64,000 nucleotides of DNA, taken from assembly GCF_000221045.1 (NCBI RefSeq), contig NC_015856.1:2286890-2350889 (forward strand), in the 5' to 3' direction. The DNA is from Collimonas fungivorans Ter331 (GTDB taxonomy: Bacteria; Pseudomonadota; Gammaproteobacteria; Burkholderiales; Burkholderiaceae_D). This document shows, in pieces, positions 9,491 to 18,283 of this stretch. The translations under genes and the position numbers were made by a program. Each line of letters begins with the position of its first letter. The stretch's first letter is position 1. The notes under the pieces were generated by a model. That model did not search any database, was not told the DNA's origin, and worked only from the letters and a program-made list of their open reading frames with translations.

Positions 9491-10378
9491 TCAGATGCCG
9501 ATGCCGGACAGGTCGAGGCGGCCGTCCTGCAGCGGCGGGCACCAGTAGTAGCCGCCGGTGACCGGACGCGAAAAGCTGAACAGGGCGTCGACGATGCCGT
9601 CTTCGTGGCCCAGCATGCGGCGCAGGACGTTTTCGAAACGGTCGCTGGATTCGCCGTAAGCGATGAATTCGGTGCCTTGCTGCAGGCCGTTATCCCATGG
9701 CATAGAGTGGCGCACCATGTAGGCCTCGGGCGTGAAACTTTCCTGCGCCGTGCGTTTGGCGTGGGCCGATTCCGGCGCCTCTTCGATTTCCTCGTTGTCG
9801 GCAACCTGGCGGCCGATGGTGGCGTCGCGCTGTGCGGCGGGGAAACCGCGGAAGCGCGGCAAGTCATGGATCCAGCGTTGTACCGCGACAAAACTCGAGC
9901 CTTGGCGGCCGGCGCCGTCGGCCACCAGCGCGGCGGCGATGGCTGCTGCCGCCTTGGGGTTTTCGGTGCCGTCTTCGTAGCCGGTCAGGTCGCGTGTGTC
10001 GCGGTAGCGGAAAGTATCCATCGCGTCTTCCAGCACCAGCGCGTCGCCCAGCAGCTCGACCAGTTGTGCGGTGCGTTCGAACAGGCTGCTGCGGTCGCTG
10101 CCGCGCAGCAGGAACCACATGGCCTGCTGGGTCGACGGCGCGGCGCAGCCTTGTCCTTCAAGCGCCGGAAACGAGCGCAGGCCGCCGACATGCTGTTCCA
10201 GCGCCTGGACCAGGGGTTGGCCTAGTCCGACCACGCCCCAGTCCGCCGCAAAAACTTCGCGCAGCCGTATCAGCGCCGCCTGCGGGTTGTGGCCGCCAAG
10301 GCGAAATGTGAGTGAACGGCCGAGTGGTGCGAGTGCTTCCAGGATTCCTGGCTGGGCTTGGTCTGCTGTTGCTGGCAT
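9491..10378 (-). CDS. DyP-type haem peroxidase
   Basis: This 295-residue protein is a dye-decolorising peroxidase. The family GxxDG signature occurs as GYEDGTENP (about residue 135), with the distal catalytic Asp. The proximal haem-ligand histidine is in MVRHSMPWDN (about 224), and a C-terminal GGYYWCPP segment is also typical. No signal peptide or twin-arginine motif is seen, so the enzyme appears cytoplasmic or is carried by a partner such as an encapsulin, none of which is visible nearby. AAGGA precedes the ATG by 6 nt. It sits 44 bp after hipA and just ahead of the YcaQ-like gene, all on the minus strand. Confidence 0.93.
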   Translation of the reverse strand: MPATADQAQPGILEALAPLGRSLTFRLGGHNPQAALIRLREVFAADWGVVGLGQPLVQALEQHVGGLRSFPALEGQGCAAPSTQQAMWFLLRGSDRSSLFERTAQLVELLGDALVLEDAMDTFRYRDTRDLTGYEDGTENPKAAAAIAAALVADGAGRQGSSFVAVQRWIHDLPRFRGFPAAQRDATIGRQVADNEEIEEAPESAHAKRTAQESFTPEAYMVRHSMPWDNGLQQGTEFIAYGESSDRFENVLRRMLGHEDGIVDALFSFSRPVTGGYYWCPPLQDGRLDLSGIGI

Positions 10379-10422
10379 TGCTGATCCTTAATAAAGAAAG
10401 AGAGCGAGGAAAGGGTGTGATA

Positions 10423-11736
10423 TTAGCGGATTCCGGCAGCTTTTGCGCTCTGCCGGGCCTGTCTTGCGCGCAAGCCGGCGATGATGTCGCGGCCCATGAA
10501 ATATTCTGTCAGCCGGGTTTTCTGGTGCGGCAGCAACTGGCTGGCGGCAATCAGGGCGGGCCATGTCGCCAGGGCTTTTTTGCAGACCTCGCTGATCACC
10601 TGGCGCAGCGGCGGCTCCAGCAGGCCGCTGCGGTTGGCGAACGCGCGCAGGCTGAGCGGCGACAGGAACGAGCGTTTGGCCTGGCCCTCGGCAAATTTGA
10701 GGGCGTGGCCGCTGCCGTTCAGGTACACGCTGTACGCCACGATGTCGTAGGCCGGCGAGAATTCGATGCTGCCGTCGGCCAGGTAGCGGATGCCGAAATT
10801 TTTCAGGTGCGCGTCGTAGTTGCCTATCAGTTCGTTGACCGCAATGCGGCGCAGCAGCTCATGGCAGGCTGCTGTGCCCAATCCCGGCACGGCTTGCATC
10901 ACCAGCGCCATGTCGGCATAGCTGGCGCCGGTATATTTCTTGTCGGGATCGACGCCCAGGATCTGGCAAAAATCTTCTACATGCAGGCGCCCCGGCTGGT
11001 CGCGGTCGAAGCGCTGCACCGCCAGGAATTGCTGGCTGTCCTCTGCCGCATGCGGATGTTCGGCCATGATCGCCGCCAGCGGCTGCAGGCTGGCGCTGCA
11101 GACGGTGACGCCGGCGGCCTGCGCCAGCTGCAGCGACAGGTGCTCGACTTCCGGCAGGTGGTCGTATTGGGCGGTGGGCAGCTTGCCGATGATGTGAGCG
11201 TCCTTGTGGCGGGTGCGGCTGACATACCTGCCGCCTTCCAGGATCAGCGCCAGTTTCGGCTGCATGCCGGAAATCGAGACGCCGTCCACCAGCGGCGCGG
11301 CGCTTACGCTTTCTTCTATTGCTTCCTTGTCTTGCGTCACCAGGCGCGTCATCGTGGCCCGCGTCAGCCTGGTCGGGATGGCCCTGACGGCGCCCGGCAA
11401 GTCGCGGCCGCAGGCTGCCAGCAGTTCGAAATGATCGTCTTCCGCGCATTTGCGCTCGAGCGCGATTTGCTTGCGCAATACGCCTTCCGGCAGCAGGTTC
11501 TGGAAGAAGGCGGGCAGCCGCATCTGGCCCGGCGAATTGAAAATCGCCGCCAGCGGATTAAGCAGCAAAGCCATGTCTTGTTGCGGCGTGGCGGCGCGCA
11601 TCGAGAGCGACAAGGTCGGACGCTGCGGATCTTGCGCATAGGCGGGATCGACCTGGAAACGCACCATGTCGCCGTACTGGAACAGGACGCCGGCCAGGCG
11701 CTCCGCCACGAAAATATCCAGCGCGCTCAGGTTCAT
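10423..11736 (-). CDS. hipA: HipA-family serine/threonine kinase toxin
   Basis: The protein has 437 residues, close to E. coli HipA (440), the kinase toxin that phosphorylates GltX and causes growth arrest. The HipA N-terminal region is followed by the flexible P-loop with its autophosphorylation serine (VSISGMQPKLAL). The catalytic loop NYDAHLKNFG carries the catalytic Asp and Asn, and the metal-binding motif FSPAYDIV follows. All key kinase residues appear intact, so it is probably a working toxin rather than a relic. Its ATG overlaps the hipB stop by 4 bp, so translation is coupled behind the antitoxin. Target and phenotype here are unknown. Confidence 0.93.
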   Translation of the reverse strand: MNLSALDIFVAERLAGVLFQYGDMVRFQVDPAYAQDPQRPTLSLSMRAATPQQDMALLLNPLAAIFNSPGQMRLPAFFQNLLPEGVLRKQIALERKCAEDDHFELLAACGRDLPGAVRAIPTRLTRATMTRLVTQDKEAIEESVSAAPLVDGVSISGMQPKLALILEGGRYVSRTRHKDAHIIGKLPTAQYDHLPEVEHLSLQLAQAAGVTVCSASLQPLAAIMAEHPHAAEDSQQFLAVQRFDRDQPGRLHVEDFCQILGVDPDKKYTGASYADMALVMQAVPGLGTAACHELLRRIAVNELIGNYDAHLKNFGIRYLADGSIEFSPAYDIVAYSVYLNGSGHALKFAEGQAKRSFLSPLSLRAFANRSGLLEPPLRQVISEVCKKALATWPALIAASQLLPHQKTRLTEYFMGRDIIAGLRARQARQSAKAAGIR

Positions 11737-12029
11737 TTGCGCTCCGTTTGCTGCGCCAGCGCCGCGGCCACCAGGCTTTGCACTTCTTCCTCGGCCGGCG
11801 CTTTTGCGGCAATCGAAGACGCCACCGCCTTGGGCAGCAGCATCAGCTCCAGCCCCAGCTGGTCGGCCATCGTCATCAGGGTGCTGAGGCGGGGATCGCT
11901 CTTGCCCGACAGGACGCCGCGTATGGTCACCGCCGTCAGGCCGCTGGCGCGGCTCATGGCGATGATCGGCAACGCCAGCCGGTCCTTGGCCTGGCGCAGG
12001 ATGGAAGAGAGTTCGCTCAAGGTTTTCAT
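11733..12029 (-). CDS. hipB: HipB-family antitoxin / XRE-type repressor
   Basis: This 98-residue protein has an HTH of the XRE/Cro-C1 type over roughly residues 5-65: the LSSILRQAKDRLAL helix region, then SRASGLTAVTIRGVLSGKSDP and the STLMTMADQLGLEL helix. The Ala/Glu-rich C-terminal tail resembles the tail with which HipB contacts HipA. It is promoter-proximal in a hipB-hipA operon. A dense set of TATC/GATA palindromes immediately upstream is a fitting autoregulatory operator. No strong Shine-Dalgarno is seen in front of its ATG. Confidence 0.9.
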   Translation of the reverse strand: MKTLSELSSILRQAKDRLALPIIAMSRASGLTAVTIRGVLSGKSDPRLSTLMTMADQLGLELMLLPKAVASSIAAKAPAEEEVQSLVAAALAQQTERK

Positions 12030-12039
12030 GGCGGTTAAT

Positions 12040-12133
12040 AAACTATCTTTTATGGATTTAAGAATAGTATAGTATCTTTTTCTGAAAAAGATAGTTTAAT
12101 ATCTTATTAAGATAAAAGGATATTTTGCTATCT
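12040..12133. promoter_or_regulatory. Predicted HipB operator cluster (TATC/GATA palindromes)
   Basis: Two perfect short palindromes lie here. The first has arms TATCTTTTTC (12073-12082) and GAAAAAGATA (12084-12093) around one T. The second has arms TATCTTA (12100-12106) and TAAGATA (12108-12114), also around one T. A further inverted pair AAACTATCTTTT (12040-12051) and AAAAGATAGTTT (12086-12097) brackets the first, and another TATC lies at 12129. E. coli HipB binds TATCC-N8-GGATA sites, so the TATC/GATA half-sites fit although spacing differs. The region also holds the hipB promoter and lies upstream of tauA, 145-240 bp from its start. Confidence 0.75.
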
Positions 12134-12277
12134 CTTTTGGAAGCTTGCCCCAGGCAAAAACCATATAAGCATTGCCGAAAACCTTCGTTCTGCAACTTGC
12201 CCGAATCGATTAACTTTGCGCCAAAGCCTCAGGGCTAATTAGTTGCATCGATCAATTCAATCACAATGAGGGTTTGC

Positions 12278-13282
12278 ATGATTGCCAATATTTTCAAACG
12301 TTTGCCAGCCTTGGCGGCAGCTTCAGTCATCACTGTGCTGGCCGGCCAGGCCTGGGCCGCCGGCCAGGAAGTCAATATCGCCTATCAGACAGTGGTCGAA
12401 CCGGCCAAGGTGGCGCAGGCTGACGGCGCCTATGAAAAGGCCAGCGGCTGGAAAATCAACTGGAAAAAATTCGACAGCGGCGCCGACGTGATAACCGCGG
12501 TGGCGTCCGGCGATATCCAGCTGGGTTACGTGGGCAGCAGCCCGCTGGCCGCCGCAGCGACGCGTGAACTGCCGATCGAAACCATCCTGATCGCGGCCCA
12601 GATCGGCCAGGCGGAAGCGCTGGTGGTGCGTAACGGCAGCGGCATCAAGACGGCGCAAGACCTGGCAGGCAAGAAGATCGCGGTGCCGTTTGTTTCGACC
12701 ACCCACTACAGCCTGCTGGCGGCGCTCAAGCACTGGGGCATTCCCGCCTCCAAGGTGCAGATCCTCAACCTGCGGCCGCAAGAGATCACGGCGGCATGGC
12801 AGCGCGGCGATATCGACGCCGCCTATGTCTGGGATCCGGCGCTGGGCAAGGTCAAGGAATCCGGCAAGATCCTGACCGATTCGGCCGAAGTGGCCAAATG
12901 GGGCGCGCCGACTTTCGACGCCTGGATCGTGCGCAAGGATTTTGCGCAAAAACATCCCGATTTTGTGACCGCCTTCGTGAAAGTCACCGGCAAAGCCTAT
13001 GCCGACTACCGCAGCCACGGCGCGGACTGGAAAGCCGGCTCGCCGCAGTTCGAAAAAATTGCACGCCTGACCGCCGCCAAGCAGAGCGATATCGCCGAAC
13101 TGCTGGCCGGCAGCGGTTTTCCTACCCTCAGCGAGCAGGAGCAGCTGCTGAGCAACTCTACGGTCAAGGCGCTGGCGGCGACTTCCGGTTTCTTGCAAGA
13201 ACAAAAGAAAGTGGAGCGCGTATTGCCGGATTACCAGCCCTATGTCAATCCGGGATTCGCCAAGCAAGCAGCGCTTCAGTAA
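12278..13282 (+). CDS. tauA: Taurine ABC transporter, periplasmic binding protein
   Basis: This protein of about 334 residues has a cleavable signal peptide ending near AGQAWA-AGQ. The mature sequence follows E. coli TauA closely in remembered landmarks: EPAKVAQADG, KFDSGADV, GSSPLAAAA, AVPFVSTTHYSLLAALKHWGI, AAWQRGDIDAAYVW and WGAPTFDAWIVRKDFA. It should bind taurine or related sulfonates in the periplasm. The ATG at 12278 is chosen because GAGGG lies 5 nt upstream; an ATG at 12266 would overlap that ribosome site. It leads a tauA-tauB-tauC operon, 9 bp before tauB. Confidence 0.93.
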   Translation: MIANIFKRLPALAAASVITVLAGQAWAAGQEVNIAYQTVVEPAKVAQADGAYEKASGWKINWKKFDSGADVITAVASGDIQLGYVGSSPLAAAATRELPIETILIAAQIGQAEALVVRNGSGIKTAQDLAGKKIAVPFVSTTHYSLLAALKHWGIPASKVQILNLRPQEITAAWQRGDIDAAYVWDPALGKVKESGKILTDSAEVAKWGAPTFDAWIVRKDFAQKHPDFVTAFVKVTGKAYADYRSHGADWKAGSPQFEKIARLTAAKQSDIAELLAGSGFPTLSEQEQLLSNSTVKALAATSGFLQEQKKVERVLPDYQPYVNPGFAKQAALQ

Positions 13283-13291
13283 GGAGTTCGC

Positions 13292-14107
13292 ATGATCCGT
13301 TTGCAATCGGTAGGGGTGGTGTATCCCAACGCGGCGCGGCCAGTCTTGCACGATCTGTCGCTCGACCTGCATGACGGCCGGTTTACCGTGGTGATCGGTG
13401 AATCCGGCTGCGGCAAGACTACCTTGCTCAACCTGATCGCCGGGTTCCTGAGGCCGAGCTCGGGTTGCGTCAGCGTCGACGGCGCGGCGGTCACCGGACC
13501 GGGCGCCGAGCGCGGCGTGGTGTTCCAGAACGATACCTTGCTGCCATGGCAGACGGTGCGGGAAAATGTCGCATTCGGGCTGCGCCTGGCCGGGCAACCG
13601 CCGCAGCAGCGCCATGCCAGGGCGGACGAATACCTGGCGCTGACCGGGCTGCAGGATTACGCCAACGCCGCCATCTGGGAATTGTCCGGCGGCATGCGCC
13701 AGCGCGTCAGCCTGGCGCGCGCGCTGGCGGTCGATCCGCGTTTCCTGCTGCTGGACGAACCGCTGGGCGCGCTCGACGCCTTGACGCGCGAACACATGCA
13801 GGAACATCTGCTGCAAGTCTGGAAAGCTTCCGGCAAAGGCATCTTCATGATTACCCATAGCGTGGAAGAAGCGCTGTTCCTGGCGACCGACCTGGTGTTG
13901 CTGCGGGCGCGGCCGGGACGGGTGGAGAGCGTGCGCCAGCTCGAATTCGGCGCGCGTTTTGCGGCCGGCGAAGCGGCGCGCAGCATCAAGTCCGATCCGC
14001 GCTTTGTCAGCCTGCGCGAGGAAATCCTGGAGCAGCTGCTGCATCCCGGTCATGCTTCGAGCAACGCTTCCGGCAGCGATGCCGGATTGGAGGAGGCATT
14101 GGCATGA
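13292..14107 (+). CDS. tauB: Taurine ABC transporter, ATP-binding protein
   Basis: This 271-residue ATPase carries a Walker A GESGCGKTT, a Q-loop stretch (VVFQNDTLLPW), the ABC signature LSGGMRQR, the Walker B LLLDEPLGALD and the H-loop MITHSVEEAL. The DEPLGALDALTRE form is typical of the nitrate/sulfonate/taurine subfamily. AAGGAG stands before the ATG. It sits between tauA and tauC and overlaps tauC by 4 bp (ATGA), so the two are translationally coupled. Cytoplasmic face of the inner membrane. Confidence 0.93.
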   Translation: MIRLQSVGVVYPNAARPVLHDLSLDLHDGRFTVVIGESGCGKTTLLNLIAGFLRPSSGCVSVDGAAVTGPGAERGVVFQNDTLLPWQTVRENVAFGLRLAGQPPQQRHARADEYLALTGLQDYANAAIWELSGGMRQRVSLARALAVDPRFLLLDEPLGALDALTREHMQEHLLQVWKASGKGIFMITHSVEEALFLATDLVLLRARPGRVESVRQLEFGARFAAGEAARSIKSDPRFVSLREEILEQLLHPGHASSNASGSDAGLEEALA

Positions 14108-14985
14108 GTGAATTATCCGTGACGTTTTCGCCGCTTGAATTTGAATTGCCGCCGGAGCCGGAGGCATCGCCGAGCGCTGCCCGCCAGCGCCGAGAGGCGC
14201 CGAAAACCAAGGCCAGGCGCGCAGTTTCCGAGCGCAGCATCACGCTGCTGACGGTAGCGGCTTTGCTGGGTTTGTGGTGGCTGCTCAGCGCCCTGGCGCT
14301 GGTGCCGCCGCTGTTCCTGCCGTCGCCGCTGGCGGTATTGCAGAAATTCAAGGCGGTCGCGCTCGACGGTTTTGTCGACGCCACCTTGTGGCAGCATGCC
14401 GCCACCAGCATCGGGCGGGTGTTCGCGGCGCTGCTGCTGGCCATTTTCAGCGCTATTCCAGTGGGCATCCTGATCGGCCTGAGCAGCCGTGCGCGCGCGG
14501 TGTTCGATCCGCTGATCGAGTTTTACCGGCCGATCCCACCCCTGGCTTATTTACCGTTGATCGTGATCTGGTTCGGCATCGGCGAACTGTCCAAGGTGCT
14601 GCTGATCTACCTGGCGATTTTCGCGCCGCTGGCGATCGCCACCTTGCATGGCGTACGGCGGGTCGACCAGAACCGGCTGAGGGCAGCGCAGACCCTGGGC
14701 GCATCGCGCTGGCAGCTGATCCGTTTTGTGATCCTGCCGTCCGCGGTGCCGGACATATTGACTGGGATCCGCATCGGCCTGGGCGTCGGCTGGTCGACCC
14801 TGGTCGCGGCGGAGCTGATTGCCGCCACGCGGGGACTGGGTTTTATGATCCAGTCGGCGGCGCAGTTCCTGGTGACCGATGTCGTCATCATGGGGATCCT
14901 GGTGATTGCCTTGATTGCTTCCAGTTTTGAATATGCCTTGCGCTGGCTGCAGCGCAAATACGTGCCGTGGGAAGGCCGTGCATAG
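14104..14985 (+). CDS. tauC: Taurine ABC transporter, permease
   Basis: This 293-residue integral membrane protein is the BPD-type permease partner of TauB. A variable cytoplasmic N-terminus of about 45 residues precedes about six hydrophobic helices. The conserved cytoplasmic EAA loop is visible as AQTLGASRWQLIRFVILPSAVPDI. The conserved IEFYRPIPPLAYLPLIVIWFG-type segment is characteristic of the TauC/SsuC group. It is the last gene of the operon, followed by a strong hairpin terminator; no taurine dioxygenase gene (tauD) follows. Confidence 0.92.
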   Translation: MSELSVTFSPLEFELPPEPEASPSAARQRREAPKTKARRAVSERSITLLTVAALLGLWWLLSALALVPPLFLPSPLAVLQKFKAVALDGFVDATLWQHAATSIGRVFAALLLAIFSAIPVGILIGLSSRARAVFDPLIEFYRPIPPLAYLPLIVIWFGIGELSKVLLIYLAIFAPLAIATLHGVRRVDQNRLRAAQTLGASRWQLIRFVILPSAVPDILTGIRIGLGVGWSTLVAAELIAATRGLGFMIQSAAQFLVTDVVIMGILVIALIASSFEYALRWLQRKYVPWEGRA

Positions 14986-15007
14986 TTCCCGATTCAGGGA
15001 GGTGGAG

Positions 15008-15039
15008 CAGGCCAGCCGTGACCGGCTGGCCTGTTGTTT
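15008..15039. terminator. Hairpin terminator between tauC and the SDR gene
   Basis: A perfect 11-bp stem, CAGGCCAGCCG (15008-15018) with CGGCTGGCCTG (15023-15033), has a TGAC loop and is followed by TTGTTT. It lies between two converging genes and can serve tauC; the opposite strand lacks a good T run. Confidence 0.85.
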
Positions 15040-15045
15040 CATGAC

Positions 15046-15780
15046 TTAGTTTGCACTTGCGGTCGGCCGCACCACGATCTCGCTGAGGTCGACGTCGGCC
15101 GGCTGTTCGATGGCGAACAGGATAGTGCGGGCGACTGCCTCCGCGCTAATGGCGATCTTGCGGTAAGCCTGCATTCCCAGCTTGGCGGCAGGATCGGTGA
15201 TGCTATCGGCCAGCTCCGATTCGGTCACGCCCGGCGAAATCACCGTCACCCGGATGTTGTCGACTTCCTGACGCAAGCCGTCCGAAATCGCCCGTACGGC
15301 AAACTTGGTGGCGCAATATACCGCCGCGCTCGGCACCACCCGATGGCCGCCGACCGAAGCGACGTTGATGATCTGGCCGTTGCCTTGGGCTTGCATGACT
15401 GGCAAGGCAGCGGCGATGCCGTACAGTACGCCCTTGATGTTGACATCCACCATGCGCTCCCATTCGTCCACCTTCAGCTGCTCCAGCGTCGACAGCGGCA
15501 TCACTCCGGCATTGTTGACGATGACGTCGACCCGGCCGAAGCGGCTTTTGGCGAGCGCCACGATATCTTCAAGCTGGCCTCGTTGGGTAACATCCAGGGC
15601 TTGATATTCTGCTATGCCGCCAGCCGTGCGGATCAATCCCGCCAGGGTTTCCAGGCGTTCGGTGCGGCGCGCGCCCAGCACTACCCGGGCGCCGTGTGCC
15701 GCCAGTATGCGGGCGGTGGCTTCGCCGATGCCGCTGCTGGCGCCGGTGATGATGACAACTTTATCCTTGATTCCAGACAT
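15046..15780 (-). CDS. Short-chain dehydrogenase/reductase (SDR), classical type
   Basis: This 244-residue NAD(P)-dependent oxidoreductase has the cofactor motif TGASSGIG near the N-terminus and the NNAG motif (VIVNNAGVMPLS). The catalytic serine lies in the NVASVGG region and YCATKFA gives the YxxxK pair. The start at 15780 (MSGIKDKVVIITG) is preferred because GGAG lies 6 nt upstream; the longer upstream extension has no such site and would run into the regulator promoter. It is divergent from an AraC-type regulator, a common regulator-target arrangement. Substrate unknown; the sequence resembles YdfG/serine-dehydrogenase-like SDRs. Confidence 0.9.
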   Translation of the reverse strand: MSGIKDKVVIITGASSGIGEATARILAAHGARVVLGARRTERLETLAGLIRTAGGIAEYQALDVTQRGQLEDIVALAKSRFGRVDVIVNNAGVMPLSTLEQLKVDEWERMVDVNIKGVLYGIAAALPVMQAQGNGQIINVASVGGHRVVPSAAVYCATKFAVRAISDGLRQEVDNIRVTVISPGVTESELADSITDPAAKLGMQAYRKIAISAEAVARTILFAIEQPADVDLSEIVVRPTASAN

Positions 15781-15981
15781 GTGATTCTCCTTGATGTGGT
15801 CAGGCCCGCGCCGTCGGCGCCGGACCTGCTTATCAATATAGGGGCCGGGAAACTGCCTGGGATAGTCGCTTCGTCGCGACTTCTTGCCTGATCCTCCAGA
15901 TATGCAGCTGGGCGCCGCCGCGTCCGATTGAAAAATAGTAGACTCGGTCAAACTCTGCAAATGCACAAAACGAGGCTGCAA

Positions 15982-16935
15982 ATGGAAAATTCAGGAACAA
16001 TCAAGGACAGCGGCGCTGATCATTTGGTGTCGATCAAGCAACTCGAGCTGGCGCGCCTGATCGAGCAATACACCGTCATCGACGGTACCCACCAGACGGC
16101 GATAGCGCCCCTTAATCTGGTGCGGCTGTCGCAGCCTTCGGCGCCGGCCCATGGCTTGCACAAGCCGGCCTTGTGCATCATTGCCCAGGGCCAGAAGCAG
16201 GCGATGCTGGCCGATGAAGTCTATATTTACAATTCGGCCCAGTACCTGGTGGTCTCGGTCGACCTGCCGGTCATGGGCCACGTGACGCAAGCCACGCCGG
16301 AATTGCCTTACCTGTGCTTGCGCCTGGACCTTGAGCCAAAGGAAATCGGCGACATGATCATGACCGGCGAGGTCCGTGCAAAAAAGCCGGATCTGCCGGC
16401 GCGCGGCATGTTTGTCAGCAAAGCCAATTCCAGCCTGCTGGATGCCGTGCTGCGCCTGGTGCAGCTGCTGGCGACGCCGCAGGACATCCCGATGCTGGCG
16501 CCGCTGGCAATGCGCGAAATCCTGTACCGCCTGCTGCAGGATGAGCAGGGCGGCATGCTGCAGCAGATCGCCATGTCCGACAGCCAGGCCCAGCACGTGG
16601 TGAAGGCGATCGAACTGATCAAGCGCGATTACCGGCTGCCGCTGCGGATCGAAAACCTGGCGCGCGAAGCCAACATGAGCTCGTCTTCGCTGCACCATCA
16701 TTTCAAGGCGGTGACGGCGATGACGCCGCTGCAATACCAGAAGCAGCTCAGGCTGCAAGAGGCGCGCCGCCTGCTGTTCGCCCAGATCGGCGACGCCGCT
16801 ACCGCAGGGCACCTGGTCGGTTACGAAAGCCCCTCGCAATTCAGCCGCGAGTACAACCGCATGTTCGGCTCGCCGCCGGCGCGCGATGTGGCGCGCTTGC
16901 GGGCTGCCGGTGCGGCGGTCGGTAGTCCGGCTTAG
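15982..16935 (+). CDS. AraC-family transcriptional regulator (AraC_N type)
   Basis: This protein of about 317 residues has an N-terminal AraC_N sensor domain (landmarks SLHGLHKPALCIIAQG-like, here PAHGLHKPALCIIAQGQK, and YLVVSVDLPVMG) and two C-terminal helix-turn-helix units (LPLRIENLAREANMSSSSLHHHF and AGHLVGYESPSQFSREYNRMFG). The ATG at 15982 is chosen because GAGG stands 6 nt before it; TTG 15928 and ATG 15961 are alternatives. Members of this group are usually encoded next to, and divergently from, an oxidoreductase, as here with the SDR gene 200 bp away. The inducer is unknown. Confidence 0.9.
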   Translation: MENSGTIKDSGADHLVSIKQLELARLIEQYTVIDGTHQTAIAPLNLVRLSQPSAPAHGLHKPALCIIAQGQKQAMLADEVYIYNSAQYLVVSVDLPVMGHVTQATPELPYLCLRLDLEPKEIGDMIMTGEVRAKKPDLPARGMFVSKANSSLLDAVLRLVQLLATPQDIPMLAPLAMREILYRLLQDEQGGMLQQIAMSDSQAQHVVKAIELIKRDYRLPLRIENLAREANMSSSSLHHHFKAVTAMTPLQYQKQLRLQEARRLLFAQIGDAATAGHLVGYESPSQFSREYNRMFGSPPARDVARLRAAGAAVGSPA

Positions 16936-16945
16936 ATTTTCTTGT

Positions 16946-18130
16946 TCATTCGGCGCGTCGCGCTGTTTGGGAGCTGCGCCGCGAAATGCTTTCCTGGATG
17001 GCGACGATGATCAGCACCACCGTGGTCAGGCCGGAGATCATCAGCTGGTCGGTGTAATAGGCGAAGGGGACCAATATCGCCAGCAGCGCCAGCCCGATCA
17101 TGTGGGAAAACGGGAACCGGCGGTAGACCACGGTCTTGTAGATGCCGTTGCCGAGCAGGTAAACCATCGGTCCGCCGACCAGTGTCGCCAGCGATTTTGT
17201 CTCGATGTGTCCGGCCGGATGGGCCATCGCCAGTTCGTTGCCGACCGCGGTGATGATCACGCCGGCGACGATGAGCACATGGGTATAGTGGAAATACGCG
17301 CCTATCCGTCCGGGATCCTTGGAATGGACGATGGCTTCGGTGCCGGCCTGGCTGCTGGTGTCGAAATAGATCCACCACATCGCCAGGCTGCCAAGGAAAG
17401 CCACCAGGAAAGCGATCAGGGTCGGCGCATCCCAGTTCGCCATATGGCCGATGGTGGCGCCGGTCACCAGGATCGACTCGCCCAGCGCCACGATCACGAA
17501 CAGCTGGCAGCGTTCGGCCAGGTGGCCACCCTCGATGGTCCAGTCCTGGGTACGGGAGCGTCCCATGCCCGGCAGCCACAGGCCGATCATCGGCGACAGG
17601 TATTCGCAAGCCACCGCCAGCGTCCAGAACAGCAGCCGGTACTGGCCCTGCGACAGGCCGCCGGCAATCCAGAATGCGCCCGAGATGCATAGCCAGCCAA
17701 GCATGCGCTGGAAGTTCTTGCTCAGCGCATGGTGGCGTCCCAGGTGCAGCACCACGAACAGGGTGCGGCCGATCTGCATGCTGGCGTAGCACACCGCAAA
17801 AATCAGGCCGCGTTCGCCAAACGCATCCGGCAATACCGCCGACATCACCAGGCCGACCAGCATGATGGCGAACAGCAGCACCCTGATCGGCATGGCGTCG
17901 GGGTCGAACCAGTTGGTCACCCAGCAGGTGTATTGCCAGACCAGCCAGACCGCGAACCACAGGATCAGGGTCTGGACCGCTCCCAGCAGCGTCAGGTTTT
18001 CCAGCAGGTGGTGGGAGAGCTGGGTAACCGCAAAGACATAGACCAGGTCAAAGAACAGTTCGACCGACAGTACCTTGGCTTCATGGCCGTCGCGTGCGCG
18101 CAATAGGTTGGCTTTGCCCCAGATGGCCAT
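16946..18130 (-). CDS. LtrA-type (low temperature requirement A) membrane protein
   Basis: This protein of about 394 residues has roughly ten hydrophobic segments. The family hallmark lies near the N-terminus: VELFFDLVYVFAVTQLSHHL, with the acidic FFDLVYV motif, followed by WWQYTCWVTNWFDPD-like and ALGESILVTGATIG segments. LtrA proteins were named for a Listeria gene needed for growth in the cold; their molecular function is not established. The ATG at 18130 is preferred because GAGGG stands upstream; an in-frame ATG lies at 18163. It converges on the AraC-type gene with a 10-bp gap. Confidence 0.85.
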   Translation of the reverse strand: MAIWGKANLLRARDGHEAKVLSVELFFDLVYVFAVTQLSHHLLENLTLLGAVQTLILWFAVWLVWQYTCWVTNWFDPDAMPIRVLLFAIMLVGLVMSAVLPDAFGERGLIFAVCYASMQIGRTLFVVLHLGRHHALSKNFQRMLGWLCISGAFWIAGGLSQGQYRLLFWTLAVACEYLSPMIGLWLPGMGRSRTQDWTIEGGHLAERCQLFVIVALGESILVTGATIGHMANWDAPTLIAFLVAFLGSLAMWWIYFDTSSQAGTEAIVHSKDPGRIGAYFHYTHVLIVAGVIITAVGNELAMAHPAGHIETKSLATLVGGPMVYLLGNGIYKTVVYRRFPFSHMIGLALLAILVPFAYYTDQLMISGLTTVVLIIVAIQESISRRSSQTARRAE

Positions 18131-18283
18131 GGTGGTTTTCCCTCGTTGTGTAGATATTGTCATTCACAATAAGGGAGGTTTCCATCGCATGTCAATTGGC
18201 GCCGGTCGCGCCGTCGCCAGGCTTGATTGTGCACTTTATGCGCGCCCGGACTGTTACCGTGGAGCCCGGCAAGCCGGCGTGGT

